DNA from: Clostridia bacterium
GTDB lineage: Bacteria > Bacillota > Clostridia > Christensenellales > Borkfalkiaceae
Assembly: GCA_017558105.1 (NCBI GenBank)
Contig: JAFYWI010000001.1
Location: 124,001 to 188,000 of the forward strand
Reading direction: 5' to 3'
Length of the DNA stretch: 64,000 nt
The notes beneath the pieces were generated by a model, which saw only the letters and a list, made by a program, of their open reading frames with translations, did no database searches and was not told the origin of the DNA. This document shows positions 28,912-37,210 of the stretch, piece by piece; position 1 is the first letter of the stretch, and every line of letters starts with the position of its first letter. The position numbers and the translations under genes were made by a program.

Positions 28912-28959
28912 TAACAATATTTTGTAAGAAATTTTTTCCCAACACACAATATATTGTGT
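28912..28959 (-). promoter_or_regulatory. Probable NrdR operator: one perfect and one degenerate box
   Basis: ACACAATATATTGTGT (28944-28959) is a perfect 16-base palindrome matching the NrdR box. Sixteen bases nearer the promoter lies TAACAATATTTTGTAA, a weaker box. Two boxes about three helical turns apart are the known NrdR arrangement. The rest of 28960-29203 is very A/T-rich; it has one further look-alike (ACTATATATTGT at 29097) and nothing else I can name. Confidence 0.75.
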
Positions 28960-29203
28960 TTTGTAGTGTTTTCGGGTTTTTGTGATTTTTTGCTATTTTT
29001 TAAAAAATAAGCGTTTTTTTACAAAAAATAGCGTTTATTTAATAAAAACGCATAGTTTTAACAAAAGTTTAATTTTTTTGCCTTAAATTTTACCATACTA
29101 TATATTGTATATATTGTGGTTAGATTTTAGTTTTTTAGTAATTATATCTTAAAAAGGTTGCAAAAAATTTTAATATATATTACAATGTTTTAGGTTTATA
29201 TTT

Positions 29204-29291
29204 GGAGAGATGTCAGAGTGGTCTAACGTGCCCGCTTGGAAAGCGAGTATACCGAAAGGTATCGGAGGTTCGAATCCTCTTCTCTCCGCCA
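29204..29291 (+). tRNA. tRNA-Ser (anticodon GGA)
   Basis: An 88-nt class II tRNA with encoded CCA. The acceptor GGAGAGA pairs with TCTCTCC; the anticodon stem CCGCT/AGCGA-type loop reads TTGGAAA; there is a long variable arm (TACCGAAAGGTA) and the T-arm GGTTCGAATCC. Partial copies of its 3' end recur downstream, marking it as an insertion hot spot. Confidence 0.97.
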
Positions 29292-29296
29292 ATCGT

Positions 29297-29336
29297 AACC
29301 TAATCCGAACTCAATTCGGGTTAGGTTATTTTTCTT
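29297..29336 (+). terminator. Terminator of tRNA-Ser(GGA)
   Basis: AACCTAATCCGAA and TTCGGGTTAGGTT arms followed by ATTTTTC. A second small hairpin (AAGTCCTT/AAGGGCTT with TTTTTTC) follows at 29341. Confidence 0.85.
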
Positions 29337-29456
29337 TATGTAAAGTCCTTTTGTAAGGGCTTTTTTCTTTTACTATAACGCCGTTGATTATTGCCAAAGG
29401 GTTTTACTCTTTCATATTAAAATCACGCTTAAAGTGGCGGTTTATGCCGTCGAAAG

Positions 29457-29586
29457 CCTCTTGACTATGAGAGCGAGTGTGTTAGGCTAATTTGCCAAAA
29501 GGCAAAAAAATAAGCCCTGCAAGGGCGTTTTGTTTGGCGTTCTTAAGCCTTTCTATACGCACTCGCAGAGGCTCGTTGTCAAGAGG
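29457..29586. repeat. Large nested inverted repeat between tRNA-Ser and the recombinase
   Basis: CCTCTTGAC (29457) pairs with GTCAAGAGG (29578), and inside it GCGAGTG (29473) pairs with CACTCGC (29560) in register. Two short hairpins (TGCCAAAAGGCA and GCCCTGCAAGGGC) sit in the centre. It could be a recombination, nicking or replication site of the element. Confidence 0.7.
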
Positions 29587-29613
29587 AACGTGGAATAAAT
29601 AGCCACGTTTTTG

Positions 29614-31125
29614 TTATATATAAATTTCAACCTTAACTGTCTTTAATTTTGGTTGTGGTTTATTCAAGATTAAATAAGGCATTTTTCTAAATCCTGTATA
29701 AAGTAAAAAGCCCTGACTATTGTCAGGACTCTTTAATATTGGGCTATTAAATTGTATTTCTACTTTATCATCATAAAGGCGGATTTCCTTTATTAGATAA
29801 CTTATCATTAGTTTTGCCTCAAGTGTAATACCTTGTGAAAAGAACTCCCTAATATCATTTTCACTTGCTTTTACGGATACTTTGCTTTTTTCTATGACTA
29901 ACTTTCGGTCAAGGTCTTGCATTTTATCTTCAAGTTCTTTCATACGTTTATTAGTCATATTATTTATAATACCTTGTTCAATAGCACGCATAATGTTTTC
30001 AAGTGCAGTTTCCGTTTGACGTTTTTCTCTTTCAAGCATATTCAAAGCAATATTTTCTTTTGCTAAAGCATCTTGGTATTTTAATAAAACTTTTACCATA
30101 CCATCCATTTCGGTTTTGTCCGTTAAATACGTTAATATAGCATTAAGCACAAATTCTTCTAAAAATTCCTTACGTTGCATTGCTTTTGTGCAACCGTTAT
30201 TGTGTTTTCTACCTATACATTTGTAATAACGTTTCTTTTCGCCTGTTTTACTTGTGCCACTTTCGGCAGTTATAGAACTACCACAATAGCCACATTTCAT
30301 TTTATTTCGTAATAGATATACAATCTCGGTGCTTTGCTTTCCGTATTTATTGCTATCAATTTTACGTCTTACAATGTTAAACGTATCGGTAGGAACGATT
30401 TGAGGATAGATATTATCAAAAATTTCATCATTATACTTGTAAATACCTGAATACTTTTCATTTTTAAGGATATTATAAACTGTGTTTCTTGCAAATGGCT
30501 TACCCTTATTAAGCACGCCTCTTGCAGTTAAGTCTTTAATAATATCTTTTACAAAAACGCCTACTGAATATTGATTGTAAATAAAGCGTACAACTTCGGC
30601 TTGTTCTTCATCAATTACAACTTTTTTGTTTTCTACTTTATAGCCATAAATGATTGTACCACCTGTAAAATTACCTTTACTGCGTGTTTCTCTCATACCA
30701 CGTTTTACTTTTTGTGATAATTCGGCTGAATAGTATTCGGCATAACCCTCGAATATAGACTCAATTATTATCCTTTCGGGTGTATCAGGTAAATATTCGG
30801 TTGCTGATATAAGTTGAACACCATTTTCTTTGAGTGTGGTTTTATGTTTTAAGGTTTCAAACTTATTTCTTGAAAATCTATCAAATTTGTAAACTAATAC
30901 ATAATCCCACTCTTTCTTTTTACTATCGGCTATCATTTTTTGAAAAGCAGGTCTATTATCGTTTGTACCTGTCATAGCCCTGTCGATATACGTATCAAGG
31001 ATAAGTATATCATTGTTAATTGCATAATCTTCGCAAACGTGAAGTTGTCCCTCAATAGATTGCTCCGATTGGTTATCACTCGAATAACGAGCGTAAATTA
31101 CTGCTGTTTTAAATCTTTTTTCCAT
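29614..31125 (-). CDS. Large serine recombinase (site-specific integrase)
   Basis: The enzyme that integrates and excises mobile elements through a phosphoserine link. The start at MEKRFKTAVIYARYSSDNQS is chosen for AAGGAGTAATTAAA upstream, giving 503 residues. The catalytic N-terminal domain has YARYSSDNQSEQSIEGQ (nucleophile Ser in the SSD stretch) and KFDRFSRNKFE. Next come the recombinase domain (GYKVENKKVVIDEEQAEVVR..., ARNTVYNILKNEKYSGIYKY) and a zinc ribbon (MKCGYCGSSI ... YYKCIGRKHNNGC). The rest is a coiled-coil region (about residues 345-430). It is transcribed toward the tRNA, typical of an element end. Confidence 0.93.
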   Translation of the reverse strand: MEKRFKTAVIYARYSSDNQSEQSIEGQLHVCEDYAINNDILILDTYIDRAMTGTNDNRPAFQKMIADSKKKEWDYVLVYKFDRFSRNKFETLKHKTTLKENGVQLISATEYLPDTPERIIIESIFEGYAEYYSAELSQKVKRGMRETRSKGNFTGGTIIYGYKVENKKVVIDEEQAEVVRFIYNQYSVGVFVKDIIKDLTARGVLNKGKPFARNTVYNILKNEKYSGIYKYNDEIFDNIYPQIVPTDTFNIVRRKIDSNKYGKQSTEIVYLLRNKMKCGYCGSSITAESGTSKTGEKKRYYKCIGRKHNNGCTKAMQRKEFLEEFVLNAILTYLTDKTEMDGMVKVLLKYQDALAKENIALNMLEREKRQTETALENIMRAIEQGIINNMTNKRMKELEDKMQDLDRKLVIEKSKVSVKASENDIREFFSQGITLEAKLMISYLIKEIRLYDDKVEIQFNSPILKSPDNSQGFLLYTGFRKMPYLILNKPQPKLKTVKVEIYI

Positions 31126-31318
31126 TTTAATTACTCCTTTTAATTTTATTTTTAATTTGTCTTTCGACAAGAGCGTACAAAACGGAACGGCTTTTAATGT
31201 TTTTTGTTTTTATATACGCAAAACTTTTTTACAAGGGTTGCGAATAGCAATGCACTTTACCCTTGTGAAAAAGAGCCGTTTCGTTTACGCTCCCCAAAAG
31301 GCGAAAGATAAATTTGTT

Positions 31319-32209
31319 TTAGTTCGCCTTTCTCATTTGGGATATTACTTCAGGGCTAACTTCACCCATATAACAACCCTCATCCCAACACGAAAAGTTG
31401 TCAAAAAGTATTAGTTTTTCGCCCTTGTCACTATTGATAACGCAAGCAATATCTTCATCCATAATGTCGGATATAAAGTAGGTAGGCGTATTTTTTGAAT
31501 AAACTATTCGCTCGCCTGACTTTTCCAAGTATTTCATAAGGTATTGAGTTGCATTAGATAGTATTTGAGGCACACGCCTGTCAATAGGCTTAAAATCACT
31601 TCGCCCAAAGCGTTCATTAAAATACGTGTTTTGTAAAGTGACTTGCCGTGTATGACTGCTAAAACTATAATCGTTCACTTCTTTAAGTTCGCCAACCATA
31701 GCATTATCGGGTATGTAAAATAAGCCGTGAAAGTGCAAACGTTTTTTCTCGGGGGAACGCTCCCAAACACCTATATAAATCCAACCTTTTCTATAACATA
31801 ATTTCTTAAAACAATTCTTTAATTTTTTCATAAAACTTTCCTCGCTATGTTTTTTATCATCATAGGTAAACGTGCAAAAATAATTCCATTGACCTAAATT
31901 TATTTTCCTTGCCAAGCGTTTCCTACGTTCTATAAGATTTCTAATTTTCTTATCCATATATGTTTTCACAAATTCTTTTGTGGCTTTTTCATCTTTAATA
32001 ATTTCGTTTACTTCGTTTTTTAATATTTCAATTTTTTCTTTTCTTCTTTTATCTTTATTTTCACTAAAAACTTTATCCGCTATTTCTTTCAATTCAATTT
32101 CTTTATTCGTTTCAATCTTTTTACTCTTCTTTCGCTTTGGTCGGGTTGTGTGTGGTATAGCAATGTAATGACTGCCGTCGTTATATACTTTGGTTTCGCC
32201 GTATGCCAT
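31319..32209 (-). CDS. HUH-type rolling-circle replication initiator
   Basis: A 296-residue Rep protein. After a basic helical N-terminal third, the endonuclease motifs appear in order: motif 1 YFCTFTYDD (about residue 110), motif 2 RLHFHGLFYI with the metal-binding HxH, and motif 3 ATQYLMKYLEKSGE with a Tyr pair three residues apart, one of which should be the nicking Tyr. It likely nicks an origin in the upstream cruciform region. No helicase domain is present, so a host helicase would be needed. GAGGAGGTG lies at the end of the preceding small gene and serves as its ribosome binding site. Confidence 0.85.
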   Translation of the reverse strand: MAYGETKVYNDGSHYIAIPHTTRPKRKKSKKIETNKEIELKEIADKVFSENKDKRRKEKIEILKNEVNEIIKDEKATKEFVKTYMDKKIRNLIERRKRLARKINLGQWNYFCTFTYDDKKHSEESFMKKLKNCFKKLCYRKGWIYIGVWERSPEKKRLHFHGLFYIPDNAMVGELKEVNDYSFSSHTRQVTLQNTYFNERFGRSDFKPIDRRVPQILSNATQYLMKYLEKSGERIVYSKNTPTYFISDIMDEDIACVINSDKGEKLILFDNFSCWDEGCYMGEVSPEVISQMRKAN

Positions 32210-32212
32210 AAT

Positions 32213-32362
32213 TTACACCTCCTCGTTTTGTTTTTTCTCTTTAATTAGTTCGAGAATACGGGTTAGCAAAGTAATATAAAAGTGTTTTTGTTCGCTTTCA
32301 GACAACGCTGAAATACTTGGACTGCCGATTGCTACAAGTTCAAGATTTTGTTGCTTTTTCAT
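32213..32362 (-). CDS. 49-residue protein preceding rep
   Basis: A small ORF starting MKKQQNLELVAIGSPSISAL and ending IKEKKQNEEV. AAAGGAGGT is 12 bases before its ATG and its stop is two codons from the rep start, so it is translated in one message with rep. Mostly helical and charged. Its place suggests a copy-control or accessory role, but no family is recognised. Confidence 0.6.
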   Translation of the reverse strand: MKKQQNLELVAIGSPSISALSESEQKHFYITLLTRILELIKEKKQNEEV

Positions 32363-32408
32363 ATTTGTTTTTACCTCCTTTTTCTAAAATTTTCCATAGA
32401 AAAAAGAG

Positions 32409-32464
32409 CATAAAAAAAGGCGCAATACGGCTTTAAAAAAGAATTTTTAAAACTGTATTACGCT
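32409..32464 (-). terminator. Strong imperfect hairpin with T run upstream of the 49-residue gene
   Basis: GCGTAATACAGTTTTAAAAA pairs with a matching arm ending in GCCGTATTGCGC, then CTTTTTTTATG on the minus strand. As it lies before the rep operon it may be an attenuator. Confidence 0.65.
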
Positions 32465-33125
32465 TTCCGTTAAGTGCAACCGTCCGATACTTTACCCTCG
32501 GATGACGGGCTCGGGTCTTTTTTTTCGACCATCCTCTAAACTAGGCTTGTCACTTCGAATACAAAAATCTACTTAAACTAAATAAAATAACTCCTTTAAC
32601 TATGAAATTGTATTTATTGTATCACGGAAAATTTTGGCTTTCAACGTTTTATGACAACATACCCTTACGTTGATAGACATTTTTCCTGCGATTACCTGAA
32701 TTATTTTTGAGAGAAAAATTTACCCCTCTATATATAAGGAACGAGAAAGGCTAAAAGTAACCCCTTTATGACAAAATTTCTTCAAAATTTCACAAAAAAT
32801 TTTATCCCTCATATAATAGCCACGAAAATGGCAAAAGTTGCCGTTTAAATGCAAATTTTTCTCAAAAAATTTTTTATGGCTTTAATATATCACAAAATTT
32901 TCAAGATTGGAAGTGACTCTACAGGAACTTTAGGGGAACTTTATAGTTCAATAAGGGAATAAAAGTGTACAAAGGTTATCTTTTTTTCATTTCCTACATT
33001 TTTATTTTATCACGCTGACTTTAAATATCGTTAGCAACTAAAGTAATATTTGGTAATGTAAAAGACAAAAAAGTAATCTAAAGTATAAAAAGGTAATATA
33101 AAGTTTACGGCTATGTAAACAACAC

Positions 33126-33249
33126 TAACAAAAACGCTAAAAATTATGCGCTAAATTAAAGATTGCCGAACGGATAAAAGCGGAAGATTGTGCAAGCGGT
33201 TCAGCGCACAACTCCGCTTTCCGTCGGCTTTTAATTTAGCATTTTTGTT
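33126..33249. repeat. Long multi-step inverted repeat (about 124 bp)
   Basis: GCTAAATTAAA (33150) pairs with TTTAATTTAGC (33230); inside are GCCGA/TCGGC, AAGCGG/CCGCTT and TTGTGC/GCACAA in register around a loop. An outer AACAAAAACGCTAAA (33126) can also pair with TTTAGCATTTTTGTT with one mismatch. Confidence 0.85.
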
Positions 33250-33285
33250 TTGTTTGTTTAGCCGTTTCTTTTTTCTTTGGTTTTA

Positions 33286-33346
33286 GGCGTGTGCTTGTCT
33301 CGGCGAGGCGTAGCCGAGCCGACTTGTATCAAGACAAGCACACGCC
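33286..33346. repeat. Perfect 15-bp inverted repeat with an inner palindrome
   Basis: GGCGTGTGCTTGTCT (33286) and AGACAAGCACACGCC (33332) are exact complements. Between them CGGCGAGGCGTAGCCGAGCC forms a second hairpin. The region is more GC-rich than its surroundings. Confidence 0.9.
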
Positions 33347-33489
33347 GTAGTGCCAAATTTAAGTTTAGTATATCATAAAGGCTTATTTTTACACGTAGTT
33401 CAACCGTAGATAAAACACGGCTAAACGGAGTTTTTGTACGCCAAAACGTAGTTTTTTTGTATATATTAAGTTATAAGGGGCAAAAGGGA

Positions 33490-33518
33490 TTGAAATATTT
33501 TTAATTATATGATATACT
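33490..33518 (+). promoter_or_regulatory. Promoter of structured RNA copy 1
   Basis: TTGAAA and TATACT spaced by exactly 17 bases; the first stem of the RNA starts 7 bases after the -10 box. Confidence 0.75.
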
Positions 33519-33524
33519 AAAAAT

Positions 33525-33735
33525 GCTAAACTAACTTAATAATGGATTTTTGTTTCTCTATTCTTAAGGGAGTAGTCTATCCTTTTTTGTATCAACTTTT
33601 TGAATTTGATAAAAATGCAAATTCCACTTAAGTTGGTACATAGGGAGCAATCCATTATTCCATAAAGGTTAGTTTAGCGACAATCGGAGTTTGCGTTTTT
33701 TGTGCGTTAACTTCGGTTGGCGCACTTTTTTTATT
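33525..33735 (+). ncRNA. Structured RNA, copy 1 (unrecognised family)
   Basis: A probable 200-nt RNA. The outer stem is GCTAAACTAAC (33525) with GTTAGTTTAGC (33668), a second stem is AATAATGGATT (33538) with AATCCATTATT (33649), and the core is the hairpin GAATTTG...CAAATTC (33602-33624). After the outer stem come GACAATCGGAGTTTGCG and a terminator (GTGCGTTAAC, TTCG, GTTGGCGCAC, T7). The inner hairpin and the 3' tail are nearly identical in the second copy at 50707-50912, while the stems differ but still pair. No protein reading frame is conserved. I do not recognise it as 6S RNA, tmRNA or a known riboswitch. Confidence 0.8.
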
Positions 33736-33869
33736 TCATTAAATTCTACGCAACGTAGAGTTTTATAGATGAATTGTTTTTTTGTCAAAAAATGGGTAAA
33801 TGATAAGTAGGTTTACTTTGTGCATACGTTTTGATAAAATTTATATAGAAACTTTTGGAGGGTTTATAT

Positions 33870-35669
33870 ATGGGATTGTTTAGCAAAAAACACAGTATTG
33901 GTAAAACAATAGCCGAATTAAGAAAAGAAAAAGGCTGGACTCAAATTGAATTGGCTGAAAAATTGCAAGTTAGTGATAAAGCCGTTAGTAAATGGGAAAA
34001 AGATAGTGGTGCTCCAAGCGTGGAATTCTTTCCTGCGTTGGCTGAATTGTTCGGTGTAAGTATTGATTATATAATGACAGGTAAAAAGGTTGAGCCTGAA
34101 ATTATAACGATGTCCAAGATAGAACTTTGTGCAAAAAAAGACGACCCTGCGCTTTTAATTAACTTTGGTGCTAATTCAAAGGATGAAAATGGCAAGTCTC
34201 TTATGGACTATATAAAACAATATAATAGTTTAAAAGTATTAAAAGCATTATTTGATAAATGTTCTCATCAAACACATTATATGGGACTTTTTAATCACGG
34301 AAATTTTATTGATTTAAACAAGTGTGCTGATGAAATTTTATTGTTAATGCTTATAAATTGTGAACGTAAATATATTAAAGAAGTTTGCAGGAGCAATGTT
34401 TCAATATACGCTGTTAGTGATATAGATAAAAATGGCTACTTAAAAATTATTGAATATTTAATTAAAAATTACGATAAGTTGCCTCAAGACCAAAAAGAAT
34501 ATTATTTTGGAACAGAAACTATATTAAAACCCAAAAAAGCGTGGTTGTTTGCATATCCATATTTTTTAGATATAGCCTATAAAATAAACAAAAAAGTTTT
34601 TAATGAATTATTAGCAATTGTGGTCGCAACAAACAATGATTATAATGCTGAAAATGAACGTTTACGTGAGCGTGCAGGAAGTTATTATAACGAGCATTTT
34701 TCTCAATGGAAAGAATATCATTGCTACATAGATATACTTCAATCTACTGTAGTTCAAGCATTTAATAACGGCGAAGAAGAACTTGCTACTCAACTCAATT
34801 CTTTTTGCAAAAATAAACTTACAACATATCAAGTGAACGTTTTGGCAATTGAAAACAATAGTAAGTTAAGCGATAAAGAAAAACAATTAGCAAAATCAAT
34901 TCACGACGGCATTGTTTGCATTGATGAAATATTGTCCATTAACGATTTTAAACTTATTAAAAAAACTCTTAATGAATATCCCATACATATAATTGAAAAA
35001 CTATATTCTATGTTTAACCAAAAAGAGTGGAAACAATTGTTTGAATATGCAGTCGATACTAATGATACTTCTTTAGCAACAGCAATAGCAAAAAGGAATA
35101 TTGAAGAAATAGAAAAAAGCCTATTGTCATATTGGAGTGGCACAAAAGCCGATAATTTAAATATCAACAAAAAGCATTTATATATAAATGAAAATGGAAG
35201 AAGAAAGGATATACTTCCAAGTTCATATGGTATGTACAATATAAATAGGGCTAAAACTCTTAATGAAGTTATTGAAAAATTAAATGCAGTAAAACAACGT
35301 ATTATTGACGATTTATCATTAAAACTTGACAAGGAAAAAACTGTTGGCGATTTAACAAAAGAATATTTTGAAAAAGAACTTTCCAAAGGTAATATTGATA
35401 TGGTAATAATTAAACTTTGTGTTAGATTAGAAGCCATTTTACGTAGTGATTACCATTACGAAGGTGATTTTTCGGAAATGTTAAATAAATATTGTGCTGG
35501 CTTTAATACTTATGATGATGAAGATAATAATTACGACCCCTATACTCCTCGAAAGTTAAATAAATTAAGAATTCAAAGAAATGGAATTGTTCACTCGGAA
35601 AAGTGCAAAGAAACATTAACTCTTGAAGAATTAAAATGGTGTATAGATTACATTTGTAAAATGGGTTAA
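33870..35669 (+). CDS. XRE HTH protein with C-terminal HEPN-like domain
   Basis: A 599-residue protein of unknown function. The start at MGLFSKKHSIGKTIAELRKE is chosen because GGAGGG lies 7 bases upstream. Residues about 9-65 form a Cro/C1 helix-turn-helix (LRKEKGWTQIELAEKLQVSD, KAVSKWEKDSGAPSVE). A long helical middle follows, and residues about 500-598 end with LNKLRIQRNGIVHSEKC, an Rx4H motif (RNGIVH) of HEPN ribonuclease-like domains. First gene of a three-gene operon inside the mobile element. A DNA-binding domain joined to a potential RNase suggests a self-regulated toxin or defence sensor; this is inference. Confidence 0.7.
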   Translation: MGLFSKKHSIGKTIAELRKEKGWTQIELAEKLQVSDKAVSKWEKDSGAPSVEFFPALAELFGVSIDYIMTGKKVEPEIITMSKIELCAKKDDPALLINFGANSKDENGKSLMDYIKQYNSLKVLKALFDKCSHQTHYMGLFNHGNFIDLNKCADEILLLMLINCERKYIKEVCRSNVSIYAVSDIDKNGYLKIIEYLIKNYDKLPQDQKEYYFGTETILKPKKAWLFAYPYFLDIAYKINKKVFNELLAIVVATNNDYNAENERLRERAGSYYNEHFSQWKEYHCYIDILQSTVVQAFNNGEEELATQLNSFCKNKLTTYQVNVLAIENNSKLSDKEKQLAKSIHDGIVCIDEILSINDFKLIKKTLNEYPIHIIEKLYSMFNQKEWKQLFEYAVDTNDTSLATAIAKRNIEEIEKSLLSYWSGTKADNLNINKKHLYINENGRRKDILPSSYGMYNINRAKTLNEVIEKLNAVKQRIIDDLSLKLDKEKTVGDLTKEYFEKELSKGNIDMVIIKLCVRLEAILRSDYHYEGDFSEMLNKYCAGFNTYDDEDNNYDPYTPRKLNKLRIQRNGIVHSEKCKETLTLEELKWCIDYICKMG

Positions 35670-35680
35670 GGAGAAAAGTT

Positions 35681-36406
35681 ATGAATAAATATCAAAAATA
35701 CTTAATGGACTTAAGTCGTAGTTATATAACTTATGTTTTCAAAGGAAAAGATACTGCTTGCTTTAATGACGAAAAAATTACAATTTCGCAAGATGAAGAT
35801 ATAACTATTTCAAAATATGTTCTTAATATTTCCAACAAATCAATAGATAATATTTTTGCAATAGCGAACGGAAAAGAAGAAAGGTTTATTGAAAGTATTG
35901 ACCCTGTATATTCTTCCCCAAAAAGTGGCGAACAAAAAAGATTCAGTATTGAACTTGATTTTGAAAAACGTATTGAGTCTATAAAAATTGTCTTTATTGA
36001 TAATCTTGCTGATGATTTAATAATTCCTATAGTTTATGTAGAAGCAAATAAAGAACAGTATTACGCAAAAAAGGAAAAAGAGCGTAAAGATAGTTTATTG
36101 AAAAAAGCCGACATAAAAGTTTCAACGGGTGCTGATTTAGTAAACATTTATTTTCAGCCGTGTTCAGAAGATTATTTACGTACGGAAATTATTTTATATA
36201 AAGACGGTATGATGCTTGCTAAATACAAGGTTGATGAAGAAGTTTTCTTTAAATCAATAAACGGTTTAGCCTATGGTAAATATGAGTTTGTCTTAAAACA
36301 ACTTAACACAAAAAATGAAAGCATATTAGAAACTGAAAAAATTCCTTTTCAAATAGTGCCACCTACATATGGTATGGGTCGACATACAGTTGTAAATAGA
36401 ATTTAA
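35681..36406 (+). CDS. Hypothetical protein, probably beta-rich, middle gene of the HEPN operon
   Basis: A 241-residue protein with no recognised family. Residues 1-120 and 145-240 each look like a beta-sandwich-type domain (alternating hydrophobic strands such as ITISKYVLNISNKSI and YGKYEFVLKQL), joined by a charged helix (KEQYYAKKEKERKDSLLKKA). No signal peptide or membrane segment, so cytoplasmic. It follows the XRE-HEPN gene by 11 bases with GGAG upstream and precedes the second HEPN-like gene by 13 bases. Confidence 0.55.
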   Translation: MNKYQKYLMDLSRSYITYVFKGKDTACFNDEKITISQDEDITISKYVLNISNKSIDNIFAIANGKEERFIESIDPVYSSPKSGEQKRFSIELDFEKRIESIKIVFIDNLADDLIIPIVYVEANKEQYYAKKEKERKDSLLKKADIKVSTGADLVNIYFQPCSEDYLRTEIILYKDGMMLAKYKVDEEVFFKSINGLAYGKYEFVLKQLNTKNESILETEKIPFQIVPPTYGMGRHTVVNRI

Positions 36407-36419
36407 TTTTTAATAAGTT

Positions 36420-36896
36420 ATGGATAAAAAAATTGAAAAACAATTAGTTCATTTATGGGGAAAGGTTGGCTTAATAGTCAACCTTTCTCAAATGGTGGAA
36501 TATAATTTGGCAAATATTCTTGCTTTTGATGAAATACTACGGGAATTTGAAACAACGGACTCAATGTTTGTGTTTGAATATAATGAGTTTGTTGAACGTG
36601 CAAATAATTGGTATGAAAAATTGTCTAAAAGAACTTTGGGTGGTAATCTAATAAGAGCAAAAGAAATAAAGTTTTTTACCGAAGAAAGTGAAGAATTGTT
36701 ATTAAAGGCTATTGAGAAACGCAACTATGTAATACATAGTTTGTTTAAGGATGACTTAAAAAATAAGTATTTAGAAACTAATCCAAAATATTATTTTAAC
36801 GAGTTGGAAGAAACAATTTCTTTGTTAAATACTATAAATGAAAGTTTAGTTGAAATATTTAAACAACAAAAAGAAGAACATAAACTAATTTGGTAA
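36420..36896 (+). CDS. HEPN-like protein
   Basis: A 158-residue, all-helical protein. The C-terminal half has LLLKAIEKRNYVIHSLFKDD, whose RNYVIH is an Rx4H motif preceded by a helix, as in HEPN ribonucleases and nucleic-acid-binding HEPN proteins of toxin and abortive-infection systems. The N-terminal LSQMVEYNLANILAFDEIL also fits the four-helix HEPN bundle. Last gene of the operon. Whether it is a nuclease, or a partner that neutralises the first gene's HEPN, cannot be told. Confidence 0.65.
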   Translation: MDKKIEKQLVHLWGKVGLIVNLSQMVEYNLANILAFDEILREFETTDSMFVFEYNEFVERANNWYEKLSKRTLGGNLIRAKEIKFFTEESEELLLKAIEKRNYVIHSLFKDDLKNKYLETNPKYYFNELEETISLLNTINESLVEIFKQQKEEHKLIW

Positions 36897-37001
36897 AACG
36901 TATCGGGAGGGTTGCGTAAACATATAAATTTTAATCTTTTGGGTGGGCTAATTTGCATTATTCTATCCAAGTAGTTTTACGTTTCACCCGCTCCGCCAAC
37001 T

Positions 37002-37042
37002 AAAAGTGCAACACCGGCTAAATACCCTGCTTGCACTTTTTT
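37002..37042 (+). terminator. Terminator after tRNA-tail relic
   Basis: AAAAGTGCAA and TTGCACTTTT arms followed by TTG; a very similar terminator occurs at 41803. Confidence 0.75.
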
Positions 37043-37210
37043 GTTTGCTACGCGAATAGGACAACGAACAAGGTTACCTACGCAAAAATTTGCTCCGGTA
37101 GTGGTGCAAGCACCACCGCATCCTCTGGTGTTGCGGTTTTAGTTGTGGAGCGAAGCGCTTGGTTTGAATCTTTTAGTTCGGCTTTGCCATCGTAACGAAG
37201 TGGAGATGTT

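Larger units (their letters stand above)
32465..33489. other. Origin-like non-coding region
   Basis: About 1 kb with no ORF that has a ribosome binding site. It contains a GC-rich hairpin near 32480-32510 (CCGTC...CCGA with TCGG.CGG), a long A/T-rich stretch, and two large cruciform sequences described separately. Together with the HUH Rep gene this is the likely replication or transfer origin, but no nick site can be assigned by eye. Confidence 0.45.

Noticed and set aside
33525..33735. Structured RNA as 6S RNA or tmRNA
   Set aside because: No tRNA-like ends or tag ORF, and two nearly identical 3' tails within accessory islands are not expected of 6S RNA; the internal hairpin does not resemble the 6S bubble.
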